Made by a program: the position numbers and the translations under genes. Positions 8,296 through 16,958 of a stretch of 56,705 bases of DNA are shown here, piece after piece. Numbering within the stretch: position 1 is the stretch's first letter; each line of letters starts with the position of its first letter. The DNA is from Bacteroidales bacterium (GTDB taxonomy: Bacteria; Bacteroidota; Bacteroidia; Bacteroidales; WCHB1-69). The stretch covers positions 1 through 56,705 of the forward strand of contig JAFXPL010000181.1 in the NCBI GenBank assembly GCA_017527945.1, in the 5' to 3' direction. The notes beneath the pieces were generated by a model. It worked only from the letters and a program-made list of their open reading frames with translations, searched no databases and was not told the origin of the DNA.

Positions 8296-9027
8296 CTAAA
8301 ATGCCGGCGTTCCTATGAAACTTGGACTCCTTCGTACAAGTTCCCTCGGCCCAGAGAATGAGTACACCATCCCAAAGAAGAGCACATTTTCAGGATTTTT
8401 AACTTGGATTTCACTGTCACTCCGAACAAAAAAGTCCAATGAATGCCGCTTGTCAATATCGTATTTAACCCCTATAATGGTGCGCAACTGATCGATGATG
8501 TTGTCTCCAGGCTTGTAGAGCCGCCACCAGAACTCTTCCGACAGATAGAGCTTCAACGGACGATAGGGCACCGACCAGGTGACCTGCAGACGATTACGCA
8601 TATACGTCTTAGGGTTGTACTTGTAGCTTCCGCGCCGCTCGTCACGGAAGGTTGATTGCACCATGGCGCGATAAGCGACCTTCCAGTCCCCGAACTTGGG
8701 GGCAACCGACACGAAGCCCTTCAATCTGTGACGACTCTCAAAATAGCGGTCTTCCCGGTCGTAATAGTTCAGGTAGTCATAGGCCACCCCTACCTTGAGG
8801 CGCTTCCTCCAAAACGTGTAGTCAGTGCCGATGCCCAACTTGGCGCGATCATACCGGGTGAAATCGTGGTCGAAACGGAGCTCACCCTCTGCAGAAACAT
8901 GCCACCCGTTAAGGATTTTTAACTCACATTCCGCTCCCATAACACCGCCCATGGAGAACGTTTGGGCGTGCACCACACCGCAGATCCATACGGCTGTCAC
9001 GATTAATATGATGCGGATTCCTTTCAT
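8296..9027 (-). CDS. DUF2490 domain protein, probably outer-membrane barrel
   Basis: The 243-residue product has an N-terminal signal peptide (MKGIRIILIVTAVW...VVHAQ) and alternating hydrophobic beta strands with many aromatic residues (LGIGTDYTFWRKRLKVGVAY, LYLSEEFWWRLY). That is the pattern of DUF2490 outer-membrane-type proteins. ATG 9027 is preferred; an ATG at 9039 adds four residues before the signal. It is last in the minus-strand VTC/DUF4956 gene set but is separated by about 160 bases containing a dispersed repeat, so it may not be co-transcribed. Function is unknown. Confidence 0.72.
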   Translation of the reverse strand: MKGIRIILIVTAVWICGVVHAQTFSMGGVMGAECELKILNGWHVSAEGELRFDHDFTRYDRAKLGIGTDYTFWRKRLKVGVAYDYLNYYDREDRYFESRHRLKGFVSVAPKFGDWKVAYRAMVQSTFRDERRGSYKYNPKTYMRNRLQVTWSVPYRPLKLYLSEEFWWRLYKPGDNIIDQLRTIIGVKYDIDKRHSLDFFVRSDSEIQVKNPENVLFFGMVYSFSGPRELVRRSPSFIGTPAF

Positions 9028-9052
9028 TTCATTCGTCACATTTATTCCTACG

Positions 9053-9178
9053 GCTCGCTGAGACGCACTGTCCAGAGCTCACTGACGCTCCCTGCCTTCG
9101 GCCCGCTGAGTCTTACTTTCCAGGGCTCGCTGACGCTCACCCTGGGTTGACATAGGTCGGGCTTTCAGCCCTTTTTGG
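9053..9178 (+). repeat. Dispersed intergenic repeat, copy 1
   Basis: Several imperfect copies of GGCTCGCTGACGCTC are followed by a segment at 9141-9176 (CCTGGGTTGACATAGG then TCGGGCTTTCAGCCC). The last part forms a GGGCT-TTC-AGCCC hairpin followed by a T-run, terminator-like on the plus strand. A nearly identical right-hand segment is present at 22010-22045. It lies between the DUF4956 and DUF2490 genes. Confidence 0.8.
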
Positions 9179-9189
9179 AAAAAGTTTGG

Positions 9190-9909
9190 TTAAAAATAAT
9201 GGTCTTTTTTTATTTTGGTGAGTTCATTGATGGTGTTTTCAGGCTTGTCAGTGGCGTAATAGACCTTCACGTAGGCGATGTCCTTGAGATAGTCGATATG
9301 GCCGACTTCCACGCGGCGAATATCGAGGCCTGTGCGCGCTTTCAAATCCTCCAAAAGTTCGTTCTCGCGATCTGCATGCGCCAAGGCAACCTTTTCATAC
9401 ACAATTATTTTACTTTCCAGATGTGTCCGTCGATGGATGGATTCGAACAGCCAAACGGCCAGTACGAGTAGCAAATTGGTGACAAAAAGCTCCATATAGC
9501 TCACCGTCATGGCGAGGCCGTTGATGACGGAGATGCCGACCACCACGAACAGATAGGTCATCTCGCGAATGGGCACTGTCTCCGTTCGGTACCGTATCAT
9601 GCCGAAGATAGCGAACAATCCGAGCGCAAAGCCGATCTGCACCCGCACGTTGTCCATCAGGAAAATCAGGAAAAAAATAGTGATGCTGAACAGCATGAAG
9701 GTGAAGTAGTAGTCGCGGCGCTTGCTCTTCCGGTAGTAAAGAAGACCGACGATGAGCCAGCAGACCGCCAAGTTCAAGGCGAAACGGAGCAGCAACTGCC
9801 ATAAGCTCGGGCCGTCGAACCATGGGATTCCGAAAAGCCCGGAATACTCCGCACTGCCGAATTCGCTCGCAATGTCCGAATCGAACAAAATGTCATCCAT
9901 TTGTATCAT
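9190..9909 (-). CDS. DUF4956 membrane protein
   Basis: The 239-residue product has about four membrane helices (roughly residues 38-60, 72-92, 95-115, 125-150). The signature FGMIRYRTETVPIREMTYLFVVVGIS is what I recall of DUF4956 proteins. A soluble C-terminal domain of about 85 residues follows. It overlaps the upstream VTC-domain gene by 17 bases, implying translational coupling. DUF4956 proteins are often encoded beside VTC-like polymerase domains, but no biochemical role is established to my knowledge. A role as membrane partner or channel for the polymer is inference. ATG 9900 is an alternative start. Confidence 0.85.
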   Translation of the reverse strand: MIQMDDILFDSDIASEFGSAEYSGLFGIPWFDGPSLWQLLLRFALNLAVCWLIVGLLYYRKSKRRDYYFTFMLFSITIFFLIFLMDNVRVQIGFALGLFAIFGMIRYRTETVPIREMTYLFVVVGISVINGLAMTVSYMELFVTNLLLVLAVWLFESIHRRTHLESKIIVYEKVALAHADRENELLEDLKARTGLDIRRVEVGHIDYLKDIAYVKVYYATDKPENTINELTKIKKDHYF

Positions 9910-10696
9910 TTTCCAACGATTTTATAGTATAATTTTGATTTGTTAACGCATTGACATATCGAATCTTTTCCTTGAAACGGTTGTATTTCAAGTGCGTGTC
10001 GGTGAGCAGCATACCGAGACAATACTTGCTCAGTCCTTTCCGTTTCACCCGCGCCTCTCGCAACAACTCCTTGAACTTGGATGGCAACGCGCCATTCTGC
10101 TTCACCTCAATAATCACTAAATCAGAAACATCTGCATCACAGCCGCTTACATGGTTATGAAAGGTTATACCAAAATCGATGGTGACGCGTTCGGTCATGG
10201 CTTTGTTCACCAAGGTGATGCGGCGGAATGCGTTTTCGAGACGCGGCAACAGCGTCCTATCGGTCACCCACACCTTTTCGCGGATGAAATCTGCCATTTC
10301 GGGCAATCCGTACAGGTCGCCCCACGCCTCAACAGGGATAGGAATACGTTTCTTTTTGGTTCGTCCGGTGTTTTTTTTGTTCTTGATTTCACAGAAGGCT
10401 GTGTTCGAGTCCACATAAATGCGCTGACGCACCTTTTGCCGATGCAGCCGCTGGTTATGGTGCATAGTGTAGGTAAGAGCATCTGGCGTGTCGAAATAGA
10501 GGGATCTGTAGCTCGCAATACGCTGACATTCATTCTCTTGCACATAGAAACCCTCGGCCCACAGCGGTGCCATGCGCAACAGCATCCCACGATTCGTCGG
10601 AAATTTACTATCGACGCGGTTCATGAGTTTAACGTTACTCATCGCCTCCAAAGAGATGGGTTCCATTCGCTGCAACACACAATCTAACTCGTTCAT
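9893..10696 (-). CDS. VTC-domain protein (polyphosphate polymerase-like)
   Basis: The 267-residue product has the tunnel-fold VTC architecture: basic residues in NRVDSKFPT, the strand RQKVRQRIYVDSN followed by FCEIKNKK (E-x-K pair), ERVTIDF, VIIEVKQNG (metal-binding Glu candidate), and RKGLSKYCLGM with the SKY motif. In yeast, Vtc4 uses this domain to make polyphosphate from ATP. Bacterial members are annotated polyphosphate polymerase-like but few are characterised. No SPX domain or membrane helix is present; the overlapping DUF4956 gene would supply the membrane part. The product might be polyphosphate or another polymer. Confidence 0.85.
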   Translation of the reverse strand: MNELDCVLQRMEPISLEAMSNVKLMNRVDSKFPTNRGMLLRMAPLWAEGFYVQENECQRIASYRSLYFDTPDALTYTMHHNQRLHRQKVRQRIYVDSNTAFCEIKNKKNTGRTKKKRIPIPVEAWGDLYGLPEMADFIREKVWVTDRTLLPRLENAFRRITLVNKAMTERVTIDFGITFHNHVSGCDADVSDLVIIEVKQNGALPSKFKELLREARVKRKGLSKYCLGMLLTDTHLKYNRFKEKIRYVNALTNQNYTIKSLENDTNG

Positions 10697-10702
10697 CTCA
10701 AA

Positions 10703-11107
10703 TTATTTACGAATATATTCATACTCCTTGACGGATAAAAGGTTGCCCTTGGCCGTATAGTTGAGCTGACGTTTTTTCGTGCCGTCAGCGTTGTATTCGA
10801 TTTTATGGATTCTAAACGGCTTGTTGCGGTCGTCATAGACCACCTCGCGCACCACCCGGTCGTTCGCATCGTACTCGTATGTACAACGGGCGCGCAAACT
10901 CCCATTCGAAGTGTATTCGATTTCCTCCACTTTTCGTCCCTTTGCATCATATTTGGTCACCTCGTCCAAGTAACGGGTGCCCTTCACCGGTGTCTTCCAC
11001 ACTTTGGTCGTGGAATTCTTGCGCAACTCCTTCTTACTCTCAGACTGTCCGGAAACAACGAACAAGCACAAGCATAAACACGCAAAAAACAATACTATTC
11101 TTTTCAT
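10703..11107 (-). CDS. Small secreted protein with YD/MORN-like strand repeats
   Basis: The 134-residue product has a signal peptide (KRIVLFFACLCLCLFVVSGQ). Behind it are about four short repeats of the type YDAKGRKVEEIEY, YDANDRVVREVVY and YNADGTKKRQLNY, resembling toxin-antitoxin 'wapI/YD'-like or MORN-variant strands used as secreted beta structures. It ends 6 bases before the VTC gene and is very likely in the same transcript. No function is recognised. Confidence 0.72.
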   Translation of the reverse strand: MKRIVLFFACLCLCLFVVSGQSESKKELRKNSTTKVWKTPVKGTRYLDEVTKYDAKGRKVEEIEYTSNGSLRARCTYEYDANDRVVREVVYDDRNKPFRIHKIEYNADGTKKRQLNYTAKGNLLSVKEYEYIRK

Positions 11108-11169
11108 TTCATCAAAATTCTGATTCTTTATATTGACCTACAACGCACAGGACGTTTATTCCACGACCT

Positions 11170-11889
11170 TTATGGGTTGACATTGATTTTGAACGTGTCC
11201 GGGAAGGAATATATCTGGTCCATTTCCGTCACGGCGATGCTTTTAGCGACCACCGACGGGATTTCATCCACATCTTCACTGAACGTGAACACAGTATAAT
11301 TGCCTGGAGAGAGTTTTTGGAAAGCGAACACACCGTCCATGCCGACACGCACGTCATCGCACGGGAAGTCCTCGCCTTGCCGCTGGATGTACATACGCTG
11401 CCCGTATGCCCACCCTTGTGAAATCACATTACCGTTCTTGTCGATGTAGTAAGCCCACACGCGACCTTTCAGGATGGAGGTGCCGTAAGCTTTTCCATCA
11501 TGAATGTAAATATTTGGCACGATGGTGGTTTCGCCGCTCTTCACCTCCACGGTCTGCGACACTGCCACTCTTTCGTCGGAAGCCATCTTGGAATAGGCAT
11601 AGACGGTGTAGGTGCCCGGACGGAGGTACTTGAACTGGTAAAGTCCCGTATGGTCGGTCTCTACGTCATCGCCGTAGAAATTCCGGGTGCCATAAACCAA
11701 AAACACGTCTTCCTTGGCGGCCAAGACCGTGTCGGTTTCCAAATTGTAGTTGTCGTCAGGATGCAGCACTTTGAAGACCGTCCCTTCAATAGCACCGGTA
11801 CCGCCAGTGCCTTCGCCGCGATTGCAGGAGGCGACAAGCCCTAACAAAACAGATAAAACGACAATGGATAAAACTCTTATTGACTTCAT
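11170..11889 (-). CDS. Lipoprotein with two prealbumin-like (carboxypeptidase regulatory) domains
   Basis: ATG 11889 begins a lipoprotein signal with lipobox LVASC, so the mature protein is Cys-anchored. Two similar beta-sandwich units follow: ...TGLYQFKYLRPGTYTVYAYSK and ...DGVFAFQKLSPGNYTVFTFSE, the classic 'G.Y.F..L.PG.Y.V' signature of carboxypeptidase-regulatory or SpaA-like folds. At 239 residues it is first in the five-gene minus-strand set and preceded by a good promoter. It is probably a cell-surface or periplasmic component of the VTC/DUF4956 set. Its ligand is unknown. Confidence 0.78.
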   Translation of the reverse strand: MKSIRVLSIVVLSVLLGLVASCNRGEGTGGTGAIEGTVFKVLHPDDNYNLETDTVLAAKEDVFLVYGTRNFYGDDVETDHTGLYQFKYLRPGTYTVYAYSKMASDERVAVSQTVEVKSGETTIVPNIYIHDGKAYGTSILKGRVWAYYIDKNGNVISQGWAYGQRMYIQRQGEDFPCDDVRVGMDGVFAFQKLSPGNYTVFTFSEDVDEIPSVVAKSIAVTEMDQIYSFPDTFKINVNP

Positions 11890-11912
11890 ACAAATCACAT
11901 CATATTAAAGCG

Positions 11913-11920
11913 CAAAGATA
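11913..11920 (-). promoter_or_regulatory. -7 element (TATCTTTG) for the lipoprotein/VTC operon
   Basis: On the minus strand TATCTTTG plus C lies 24 bases upstream of ATG 11889. It would drive the lipoprotein, the 134-residue protein, VTC and DUF4956 genes. Confidence 0.62.
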
Positions 11921-11984
11921 ATTTTTTTTCATACATGAAGGCTTCGTCTGGCAAATTTCCCCAGGGCTTACGCATCAACTTTTT

Positions 11985-12310
11985 TATTTTTTATTTGGGC
12001 GAGCCGGCGCGGCTTAGGGGGCAACGCTTCCAAGCGTCGCAAAAAAGCATCAATGAACCAACGTTGGGGAACGTTGGCGCCTCCCCGCGCCGTCGGGCTT
12101 TCCGTTACAATGTTTTTTTTCGGAGACATCTGCTTTCCGCAGATGCAACCTGCTTCTCGCCCTGACTGCGGGACGCTGTCACTCCCGCAAAAAAACATTT
12201 CCACTTCAATCCCTCTCGCACCCCCGACCGGAACAACACCACGTTTCGCGGCGAACAGCCCTCTTCCCTCGCCCGAACCTTTTACACGCGCCGCAAACCC
12301 GGCTACTTTG
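11985..12310. repeat. GC-rich palindromic intergenic element without a credible gene
   Basis: This fills the 11.9-12.3 kb gap. It contains several self-complementary blocks: CAACGTTGGGGAACGTTGG, CATCTGC-TTTC-CGCAGATG (with slip), and GCGGG...CCCGC around a Ser/Pro-coding phantom frame. Open frames run through it on both strands but show proline/alanine/arginine bias and no domain. From memory, very similar sequence blocks recur in intergenic regions of many Bacteroidales genomes, often mis-annotated as hypothetical proteins. That recollection was not checked here. No other copy was found in this window. Confidence 0.5.
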
Positions 12311-12311
12311 G

Positions 12312-12911
12312 TCACATCCAGCAGGTTTCTCCGCGCGCCCGATAACGGCACGCTTCAGCTGCCACACAGTTCGCACAACTCTTACGGGCACTCCCACCGA
12401 TTCGGACGATGCCCGTCATCGATTTCATTGGCACCATCAGTCCGGAGTCCAAAAAACTGATTCCGATTTGGCTGGCCTTCACCAAACGGGCTATCTCCAC
12501 ATTGTCACTCAACGGTGTGCCTTGATAACCCGGACAGAACCGAAAACCCAATTCCTTGAACGGCAAAGACTTCTCGTATGCATCGGCCCTGCATTCCACG
12601 TATGCCCCAGCGGCGGCATCAAAAACCACCGCGTATGCCATATCCTCCATCTGCAACCGTTTCAGCCGACGGTCCACGGCGACACCGAGCGTACAGGCGC
12701 AAAGCAAATATCCCTCCGAGCCCGCCAAATAATCCATATAGGCGGAATGCGCCTGCATGAAGGGCTGCGGGATGTCATAGAAGACATCAACATACCGAAA
12801 CTCGGCTGTTGACTCTATATCATGTAACGCCATGTCTATCAGATGATTCGTAAGTTCATCAACCATGGCATCCGACCGAAACCCCAAATATCTGAGCACA
12901 GCCTCCCGCAT
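12312..12911 (-). CDS. Stand-alone methionine synthase (MetH) reactivation-domain protein
   Basis: The 199-residue product resembles the C-terminal S-adenosylmethionine-binding activation domain of cobalamin-dependent methionine synthase. The segment ELGFRFCPGYQGTP corresponds to the R-x-x-PGYP SAM-binding stretch. A C-terminal cluster of four Cys (SCANC...ACRYRARGETC) is an addition. This domain reactivates oxidised cob(II)alamin by reductive methylation. Its ATG overlaps the metF stop by one base (TGATG), so the two are translationally coupled. No MetH core is in the window; it could serve a separately encoded MetH. Confidence 0.82.
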   Translation of the reverse strand: MREAVLRYLGFRSDAMVDELTNHLIDMALHDIESTAEFRYVDVFYDIPQPFMQAHSAYMDYLAGSEGYLLCACTLGVAVDRRLKRLQMEDMAYAVVFDAAAGAYVECRADAYEKSLPFKELGFRFCPGYQGTPLSDNVEIARLVKASQIGISFLDSGLMVPMKSMTGIVRIGGSARKSCANCVAAEACRYRARGETCWM

Positions 12912-13789
12912 CAACGCAGTTCTTTTTCGATGACATGATGAATGCGTTGATAGATATCTGCAGCCACCCGCGCGTTATTCATCGTATAGATATGAATACC
13001 ATCGGCATCATTCGCCAACAGTTCAATTATCTGATTGACACTAAATGCGATACCAATTTCATACATCGCTTCCTTGTCGTTTTGGAAGCGATCGAAGAGC
13101 ACGCGAAGCTCAAAAGGAATGCTCGCACCGGCCATGTGCATAATTCGGTTGAACATGGTAGCGCTGGTGAGTGGCATGATGCCCGGAATAATCGGAATGG
13201 TGATGCCCATCTTTTTAGCCACACGAAGCAGCCGATAAAAGTAGTTGTTGTCGTAGAAAAGCTGGGTAATGAGAAACGAAGCCCCCATATCTTGCTTGGC
13301 TTTCATGAAATGAAGGTCATCATAGAGGCTGTCGCACTCGATGTGTCCCTCGGGATAACAGGCACCGCCCATGCAAAAAGAGTGGTTGCTTCGAAGGTAG
13401 GCCATCAGTTCAGAGGCGTGGCGGAAACACTTCAGATAGTTTTCTGGAGACTCGCCGGGCTTGTCGCCACGCAGGGCAAGGACGTTCTCCATGCCCTCCC
13501 TTTCCAGAGTTTCCGCCACGGCATCCACTTCATCACGATCAAGCGACCCGCAGGTGAGGTGCACCAGTGGCTCGGCATGGGTGTGTCGCTGAATATAGCG
13601 TGCCAATTCCAACGTGTTGCGGCTGTTGTCACCCGATGCCTTAAAAGTCACACTGATGAAATCGGGGCGATACTGCTGCAGTGCGTCAATCGTGCCGTAA
13701 ATATCTTGCAGGTTGCTGATCTCTGGCTTCGGCGGAAAAACTTCGAAAGAGAAAGTCTTTTTAATGCGGAGTATATCACTAATGCGCAT
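12911..13789 (-). CDS. metF: 5,10-methylenetetrahydrofolate reductase
   Basis: MetF reduces methylene-THF to methyl-THF, the methyl donor for methionine synthase, in a FAD-dependent TIM barrel. The product is 292 residues from ATG 13789 (a GTG at 13795 is possible). It shows FSFEVFPPK at the start with the catalytic Glu, FISVTF, LALRGDKP, and FLITQLFYDNNYFY, all characteristic. It is followed at once by the reactivation-domain gene, so the pair links production of the methyl donor to upkeep of its acceptor. It is preceded by its own promoter. Confidence 0.95.
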   Translation of the reverse strand: MRISDILRIKKTFSFEVFPPKPEISNLQDIYGTIDALQQYRPDFISVTFKASGDNSRNTLELARYIQRHTHAEPLVHLTCGSLDRDEVDAVAETLEREGMENVLALRGDKPGESPENYLKCFRHASELMAYLRSNHSFCMGGACYPEGHIECDSLYDDLHFMKAKQDMGASFLITQLFYDNNYFYRLLRVAKKMGITIPIIPGIMPLTSATMFNRIMHMAGASIPFELRVLFDRFQNDKEAMYEIGIAFSVNQIIELLANDADGIHIYTMNNARVAADIYQRIHHVIEKELR

Positions 13790-13817
13790 AATCACAGGCG
13801 TTTACAAAAATAGGTCG

Positions 13818-13825
13818 CAAAGATA
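13818..13825 (-). promoter_or_regulatory. -7 element (TATCTTTG) for metF
   Basis: Minus-strand TATCTTTG plus C lies 29 bases upstream of ATG 13789. Confidence 0.62.
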
Positions 13826-13854
13826 CGATTTTTTCGCCAAATCTCACAAACAAG

Positions 13855-13886
13855 AAAAGGCGGCATCCCTTTCGGACACCGCCTCG
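13855..13886 (-). terminator. Terminator of the ribosomal/rpoA operon
   Basis: On the minus strand a GAGGCGG...CCGCC stem with a GAAAGG-type loop is followed by TTTTC, about 25 bases after the rplQ stop. It separates the ribosomal operon from the metF promoter. Confidence 0.75.
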
Positions 13887-13908
13887 TTTCAATTCAAAAT
13901 TCAAAATT

Positions 13909-14400
13909 CTACTCGGCAGCGGGAGCTTCCACTTCTGCAGCCGGCGTTTCGGCAGCCACGTTCTCAGCGGGAGCGGCAGTTTTCTTGCTGCTACGGCGCG
14001 TACGGGTGGCTTTCTTCTTAGTCTTTTCTACGGTGTAGGTCTCGTTGAAATCTACAAACTCGATGATGCACATCTCGGCATTGTCACCCTTGCGGAAACC
14101 GGTCTTCAGGATGCGGGTATAACCACCCGGACGATCCATGATTCTCGGGGAAATCTCGCGGAACAGCTCAGTGACAGCATACTTGTTCTGAAGCTCGGAG
14201 AAGACCATACGACGAGAGTGGGTCGTGTCGTCCTTGGAACGGGTCACGATGGGTTCAACGTATGTTCTCAACGCTTTTGCCTTAGCCAAAGTAGTGCTGA
14301 TTCTCTTATGCATAATCAGGGAGGTGGCCATATTGGACAGCATAGCCTTCCTGTGCGCATCTTTTCTACCTAAATGGTTAATTTTCTTCGCGTGTCTCAT
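13909..14400 (-). CDS. rplQ: 50S ribosomal protein L17
   Basis: The N-terminal 120 residues are canonical L17 ([21 protein letters not shown], then ...[21 protein letters not shown]). The 163-residue product carries a C-terminal extension of about 40 residues: a lysine/arginine block, then an Ala/Pro/Glu-rich acidic tail, commonly seen in Bacteroidota L17. It is the last gene of the alpha operon, 4 bases after rpoA, and is followed by a terminator. Confidence 0.98.
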   Translation of the reverse strand: MRHAKKINHLGRKDAHRKAMLSNMATSLIMHKRISTTLAKAKALRTYVEPIVTRSKDDTTHSRRMVFSELQNKYAVTELFREISPRIMDRPGGYTRILKTGFRKGDNAEMCIIEFVDFNETYTVEKTKKKATRTRRSSKKTAAPAENVAAETPAAEVEAPAAE

Positions 14401-14404
14401 TATT

Positions 14405-15400
14405 TTATTCGTTATCTATATTATACTTTTCTACATTCATGCCAAACTCCAGACCCTTGTTATGAACCAATTCCTCCAGTTCTGCGAGCGACTTCTTACC
14501 GAAGTTGCGGAACTTCAGCAGGTCAGCCTTGTGGAAGGCAACCAAGTCACCCAAGGTCTCCAATTCAGCGGACTTCAGGCAGTTCAGCGCTCTCACGGAG
14601 AGGTCCATGTCGATCAGCTTTGCTTGAAGAATCTGTTTGATATTCTTCTCATTATCCTCGATTACCTCTTGCTGGTCAACTTGATCGGGTGCATCAAGGG
14701 AAATATTCTCATCGGAAAGAAGCGCAAAATGCTGGATCAGGATTTTGGCGGCCTCCTGGATGGCGTCTTTCGGATGCACAGAGCCGTCGGTTTCCACTTC
14801 GATGATGAGCTTCTCAAAGTCGGTCTTCTGTTCCACACGATAGGGTTCGATCGTATATTTCACGTTCTTGATGGGCGTATGGGTGGAATCCACGGCAATC
14901 ACATCTATGCCGTCGTGAAGCTGACGGTTGTCTTCCACGGGAACATAACCACGACCCTTGTCAATGGTGATTTCCATGTTCAGGCGCACGGTGGGTTCCA
15001 TGCGGCAGATCAGAAGATCGGGGTTGAGCACCTGGAAATAGTTGAGGAAGCGGTTCATGTCGCCGGCCTTGAACGTATCCTGGCCGTTGATCACGATGGA
15101 CACCTTCTCAGAGGTATAACCTTCCACCTTGTTTTTGAGGCGCACCTGCTTCAGGTTGAGCACAATGTCAAGCACGTCTTCCATCACACCGGGGATGGAA
15201 GAGAACTCCTGTGCGACGCCCTCAATCTTCACGGAGGTAATGGCATAGCCTTCCAAAGACGAGAGCAGAACACGGCGCAAGGCATTGCCTATGGTAACGC
15301 CGAAGCCTTGCTGCAGCGGACGAAATTCAAATACACCATGAAAATCGTCGGCCTCGTTCATGATGACCTTATCGGGTTTCTGAAATGTTAATATTGCCAT
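14405..15400 (-). CDS. rpoA: RNA polymerase alpha subunit
   Basis: The 331-residue product has the N-terminal assembly domain ([34 protein letters not shown]). The C-terminal DNA/activator-binding domain follows after an acidic linker, with its helix-hairpin-helix-like segment [32 protein letters not shown]. It dimerises to nucleate RNA polymerase assembly. It lies between rpsD and rplQ as in most bacteria. The rpsD-rpoA spacer holds an unusual hairpin. Confidence 0.99.
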   Translation of the reverse strand: MAILTFQKPDKVIMNEADDFHGVFEFRPLQQGFGVTIGNALRRVLLSSLEGYAITSVKIEGVAQEFSSIPGVMEDVLDIVLNLKQVRLKNKVEGYTSEKVSIVINGQDTFKAGDMNRFLNYFQVLNPDLLICRMEPTVRLNMEITIDKGRGYVPVEDNRQLHDGIDVIAVDSTHTPIKNVKYTIEPYRVEQKTDFEKLIIEVETDGSVHPKDAIQEAAKILIQHFALLSDENISLDAPDQVDQQEVIEDNEKNIKQILQAKLIDMDLSVRALNCLKSAELETLGDLVAFHKADLLKFRNFGKKSLAELEELVHNKGLEFGMNVEKYNIDNE

Positions 15401-15432
15401 TTTCGTTCGTTTTTTTGTTTAGAAGTTTATTG

Positions 15433-15472
15433 GTTTAGGAGTTTACGAGGTCAAACCACTAAACTCCTAAAC
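15433..15472. promoter_or_regulatory. 13-bp inverted repeat in the rpsD-rpoA spacer
   Basis: GTTTAGGAGTTTA (15433-15445) is the exact reverse complement of TAAACTCCTAAAC (15460-15472), with a 14-base loop. It is flanked by further TAAAC(C) words. In RNA it would form a stable hairpin upstream of the rpoA start. The unit TAAACTcCTAAAC closely resembles the TAAACTACTAAAC repeats beside leuS, so it may be a repeat-derived hairpin rather than a dedicated control site. No T-run follows, so it is not a simple terminator. Confidence 0.65.
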
Positions 15473-15485
15473 ACCTAAACCATTA

Positions 15486-16091
15486 TTACTTGGAGTACAA
15501 CTCGACGATTGCCTGCTCGTTGATGGTCTCCGGAATTTCCTCGCGCTGAGGATATTGCATGAATTTGCCAACCTTAAGATTGCCGTCCCATTCCAGCCAT
15601 GCGTAGTTCATCGCTTTGCCGCTGAGAGAGTTCTCGATAACCTCAAGGGATTTGGAACGCTCGCGGACTTCCACCACGTCACCGGGCTTAAGCAGCATGG
15701 ACGGGATGTTGGAGATGACACCATTGACCGTAATGTGGCGATGCGTGACGAGCTGACGGGCTGCGTTGCGGGTGGGCGCGATGCCCAGACGGAACACCAC
15801 ATTGTCGAGGCGGGACTCGATGAGTTGCATCAGGTTCTGGCCGGTGATACCCTTCATGCGGGAAGCCTGGTGGAACAGTTTACGGAACTGACGTTCCAGG
15901 ATACCGTAGGTGTATTTGGCTTTCTGTTTCTCCTGCAGCTGCATGCCGTACTCAGAGAGTTTCGTGCGTCTGCGAGACTGACCATGCTGACCCGGGGCAT
16001 AGTTCTTTCTCTCGAAATATTTGTCGGGACCGTAGATGGGTTCCTTGAACTTTCTTGCGATTTTCGTTTTGGGTCCAGTATATCTTGCCAT
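15486..16091 (-). CDS. rpsD: 30S ribosomal protein S4
   Basis: The 201-residue product shows the S4 N-terminal [14 protein letters not shown] and the S4 RNA-binding fold ([31 protein letters not shown]). S4 is a primary 16S rRNA binder and, in E. coli, the translational repressor of the alpha operon. Its position between rpsK and rpoA is canonical. The N-terminal zinc-type Cys residues of some S4 proteins are absent. Confidence 0.99.
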   Translation of the reverse strand: MARYTGPKTKIARKFKEPIYGPDKYFERKNYAPGQHGQSRRRTKLSEYGMQLQEKQKAKYTYGILERQFRKLFHQASRMKGITGQNLMQLIESRLDNVVFRLGIAPTRNAARQLVTHRHITVNGVISNIPSMLLKPGDVVEVRERSKSLEVIENSLSGKAMNYAWLEWDGNLKVGKFMQYPQREEIPETINEQAIVELYSK

Positions 16092-16121
16092 ATTCTATAT
16101 TTTTTCGATGGTGAATGATAA

Positions 16122-16511
16122 TTATACTCTTCTGTGTTTGGGAGGACGGCAACCATTGTGCGGCAGCGGGGTGACATCCGTGATCTCCTCCACGATGATA
16201 CCCGTGGTGTTGATGGAACGGATGGCCGACTCACGGCCTTGTCCGGGACCTTTGACGTAAACCTTCACTCTGCGCAGTCCGAGGTCGTATGCCACCTTTG
16301 CGCAGTCCTGAGCCACCATCTGGGCGGCGTAGGGAGTGTTCTTCTTGGAGCCTCTATATCCCATCTTACCAGCGGAGGACCAGGAAATCACCTGACCGTC
16401 GTTGTTGGTGAGGGAGACGATAACGTTGTTGAAGGAGGCATAGATGAACGCCTTACCGGAAGCCTCGATTCGAACAACTCTCTTCTTCGTTGTTTTTGTA
16501 TTTTTTGCCAT
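16122..16511 (-). CDS. rpsK: 30S ribosomal protein S11
   Basis: The 129-residue product is canonical S11 with [35 protein letters not shown], and the C-terminal [19 protein letters not shown]11 forms part of the 30S platform and contacts the mRNA exit region. It sits between rpsM and rpsD. Confidence 0.99.
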   Translation of the reverse strand: MAKNTKTTKKRVVRIEASGKAFIYASFNNVIVSLTNNDGQVISWSSAGKMGYRGSKKNTPYAAQMVAQDCAKVAYDLGLRRVKVYVKGPGQGRESAIRSINTTGIIVEEITDVTPLPHNGCRPPKHRRV

Positions 16512-16537
16512 ACTGATATTATTCTACGGTTTAATTA

Positions 16538-16912
16538 CTACTTGGTCGCTTTCTTCTTGTTTGCGACAGTTTTCTTGCGGCCCTTACGCGTACGGGCGTT
16601 GTTCTTGGTGCTTTGACCACGCACCGGTAAACCCAAACGGTGACGAATGCCTCTGTAGCAACCGATATCCATCAGACGCTTGATGTTCATCTGCTCCTCA
16701 GATCTGAGCGGTCCTTCCACCTTAATCTCGTTCACCAATCCACGAATCAATGCCAACTCATCGTCGTTCCATTCATTTACCTTCTTGTCCCAGCTGATAC
16801 CGGCTTTCGTCAGAATCTTTTGGGCCGTGCTTCTGCCGATCCCGTAGATGTAGGTCAAGCCGATTTCGCCGTGTTTGTTTTTCGGTAAATCAATACCTGC
16901 AATTCTTGCCAT
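16538..16912 (-). CDS. rpsM: 30S ribosomal protein S13
   Basis: The 124-residue product is canonical S13: [26 protein letters not shown] at the start, the [17 protein letters not shown] region, then the basic tail that contacts P-site tRNA. It lies downstream of rpmJ as expected. Confidence 0.99.
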   Translation of the reverse strand: MARIAGIDLPKNKHGEIGLTYIYGIGRSTAQKILTKAGISWDKKVNEWNDDELALIRGLVNEIKVEGPLRSEEQMNIKRLMDIGCYRGIRHRLGLPVRGQSTKNNARTRKGRKKTVANKKKATK

Positions 16913-16958
16913 ATTATTCTATTGTTTTTTATGATGATTAATTATTTAATTCCTGTGA

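Noticed and set aside
12053..12460. 135-residue plus-strand ORF in the palindromic element
   Set aside because: Pro/Ser/Arg-rich, spans hairpins, overlaps the 3' end of the reactivation-domain gene; probably non-coding.
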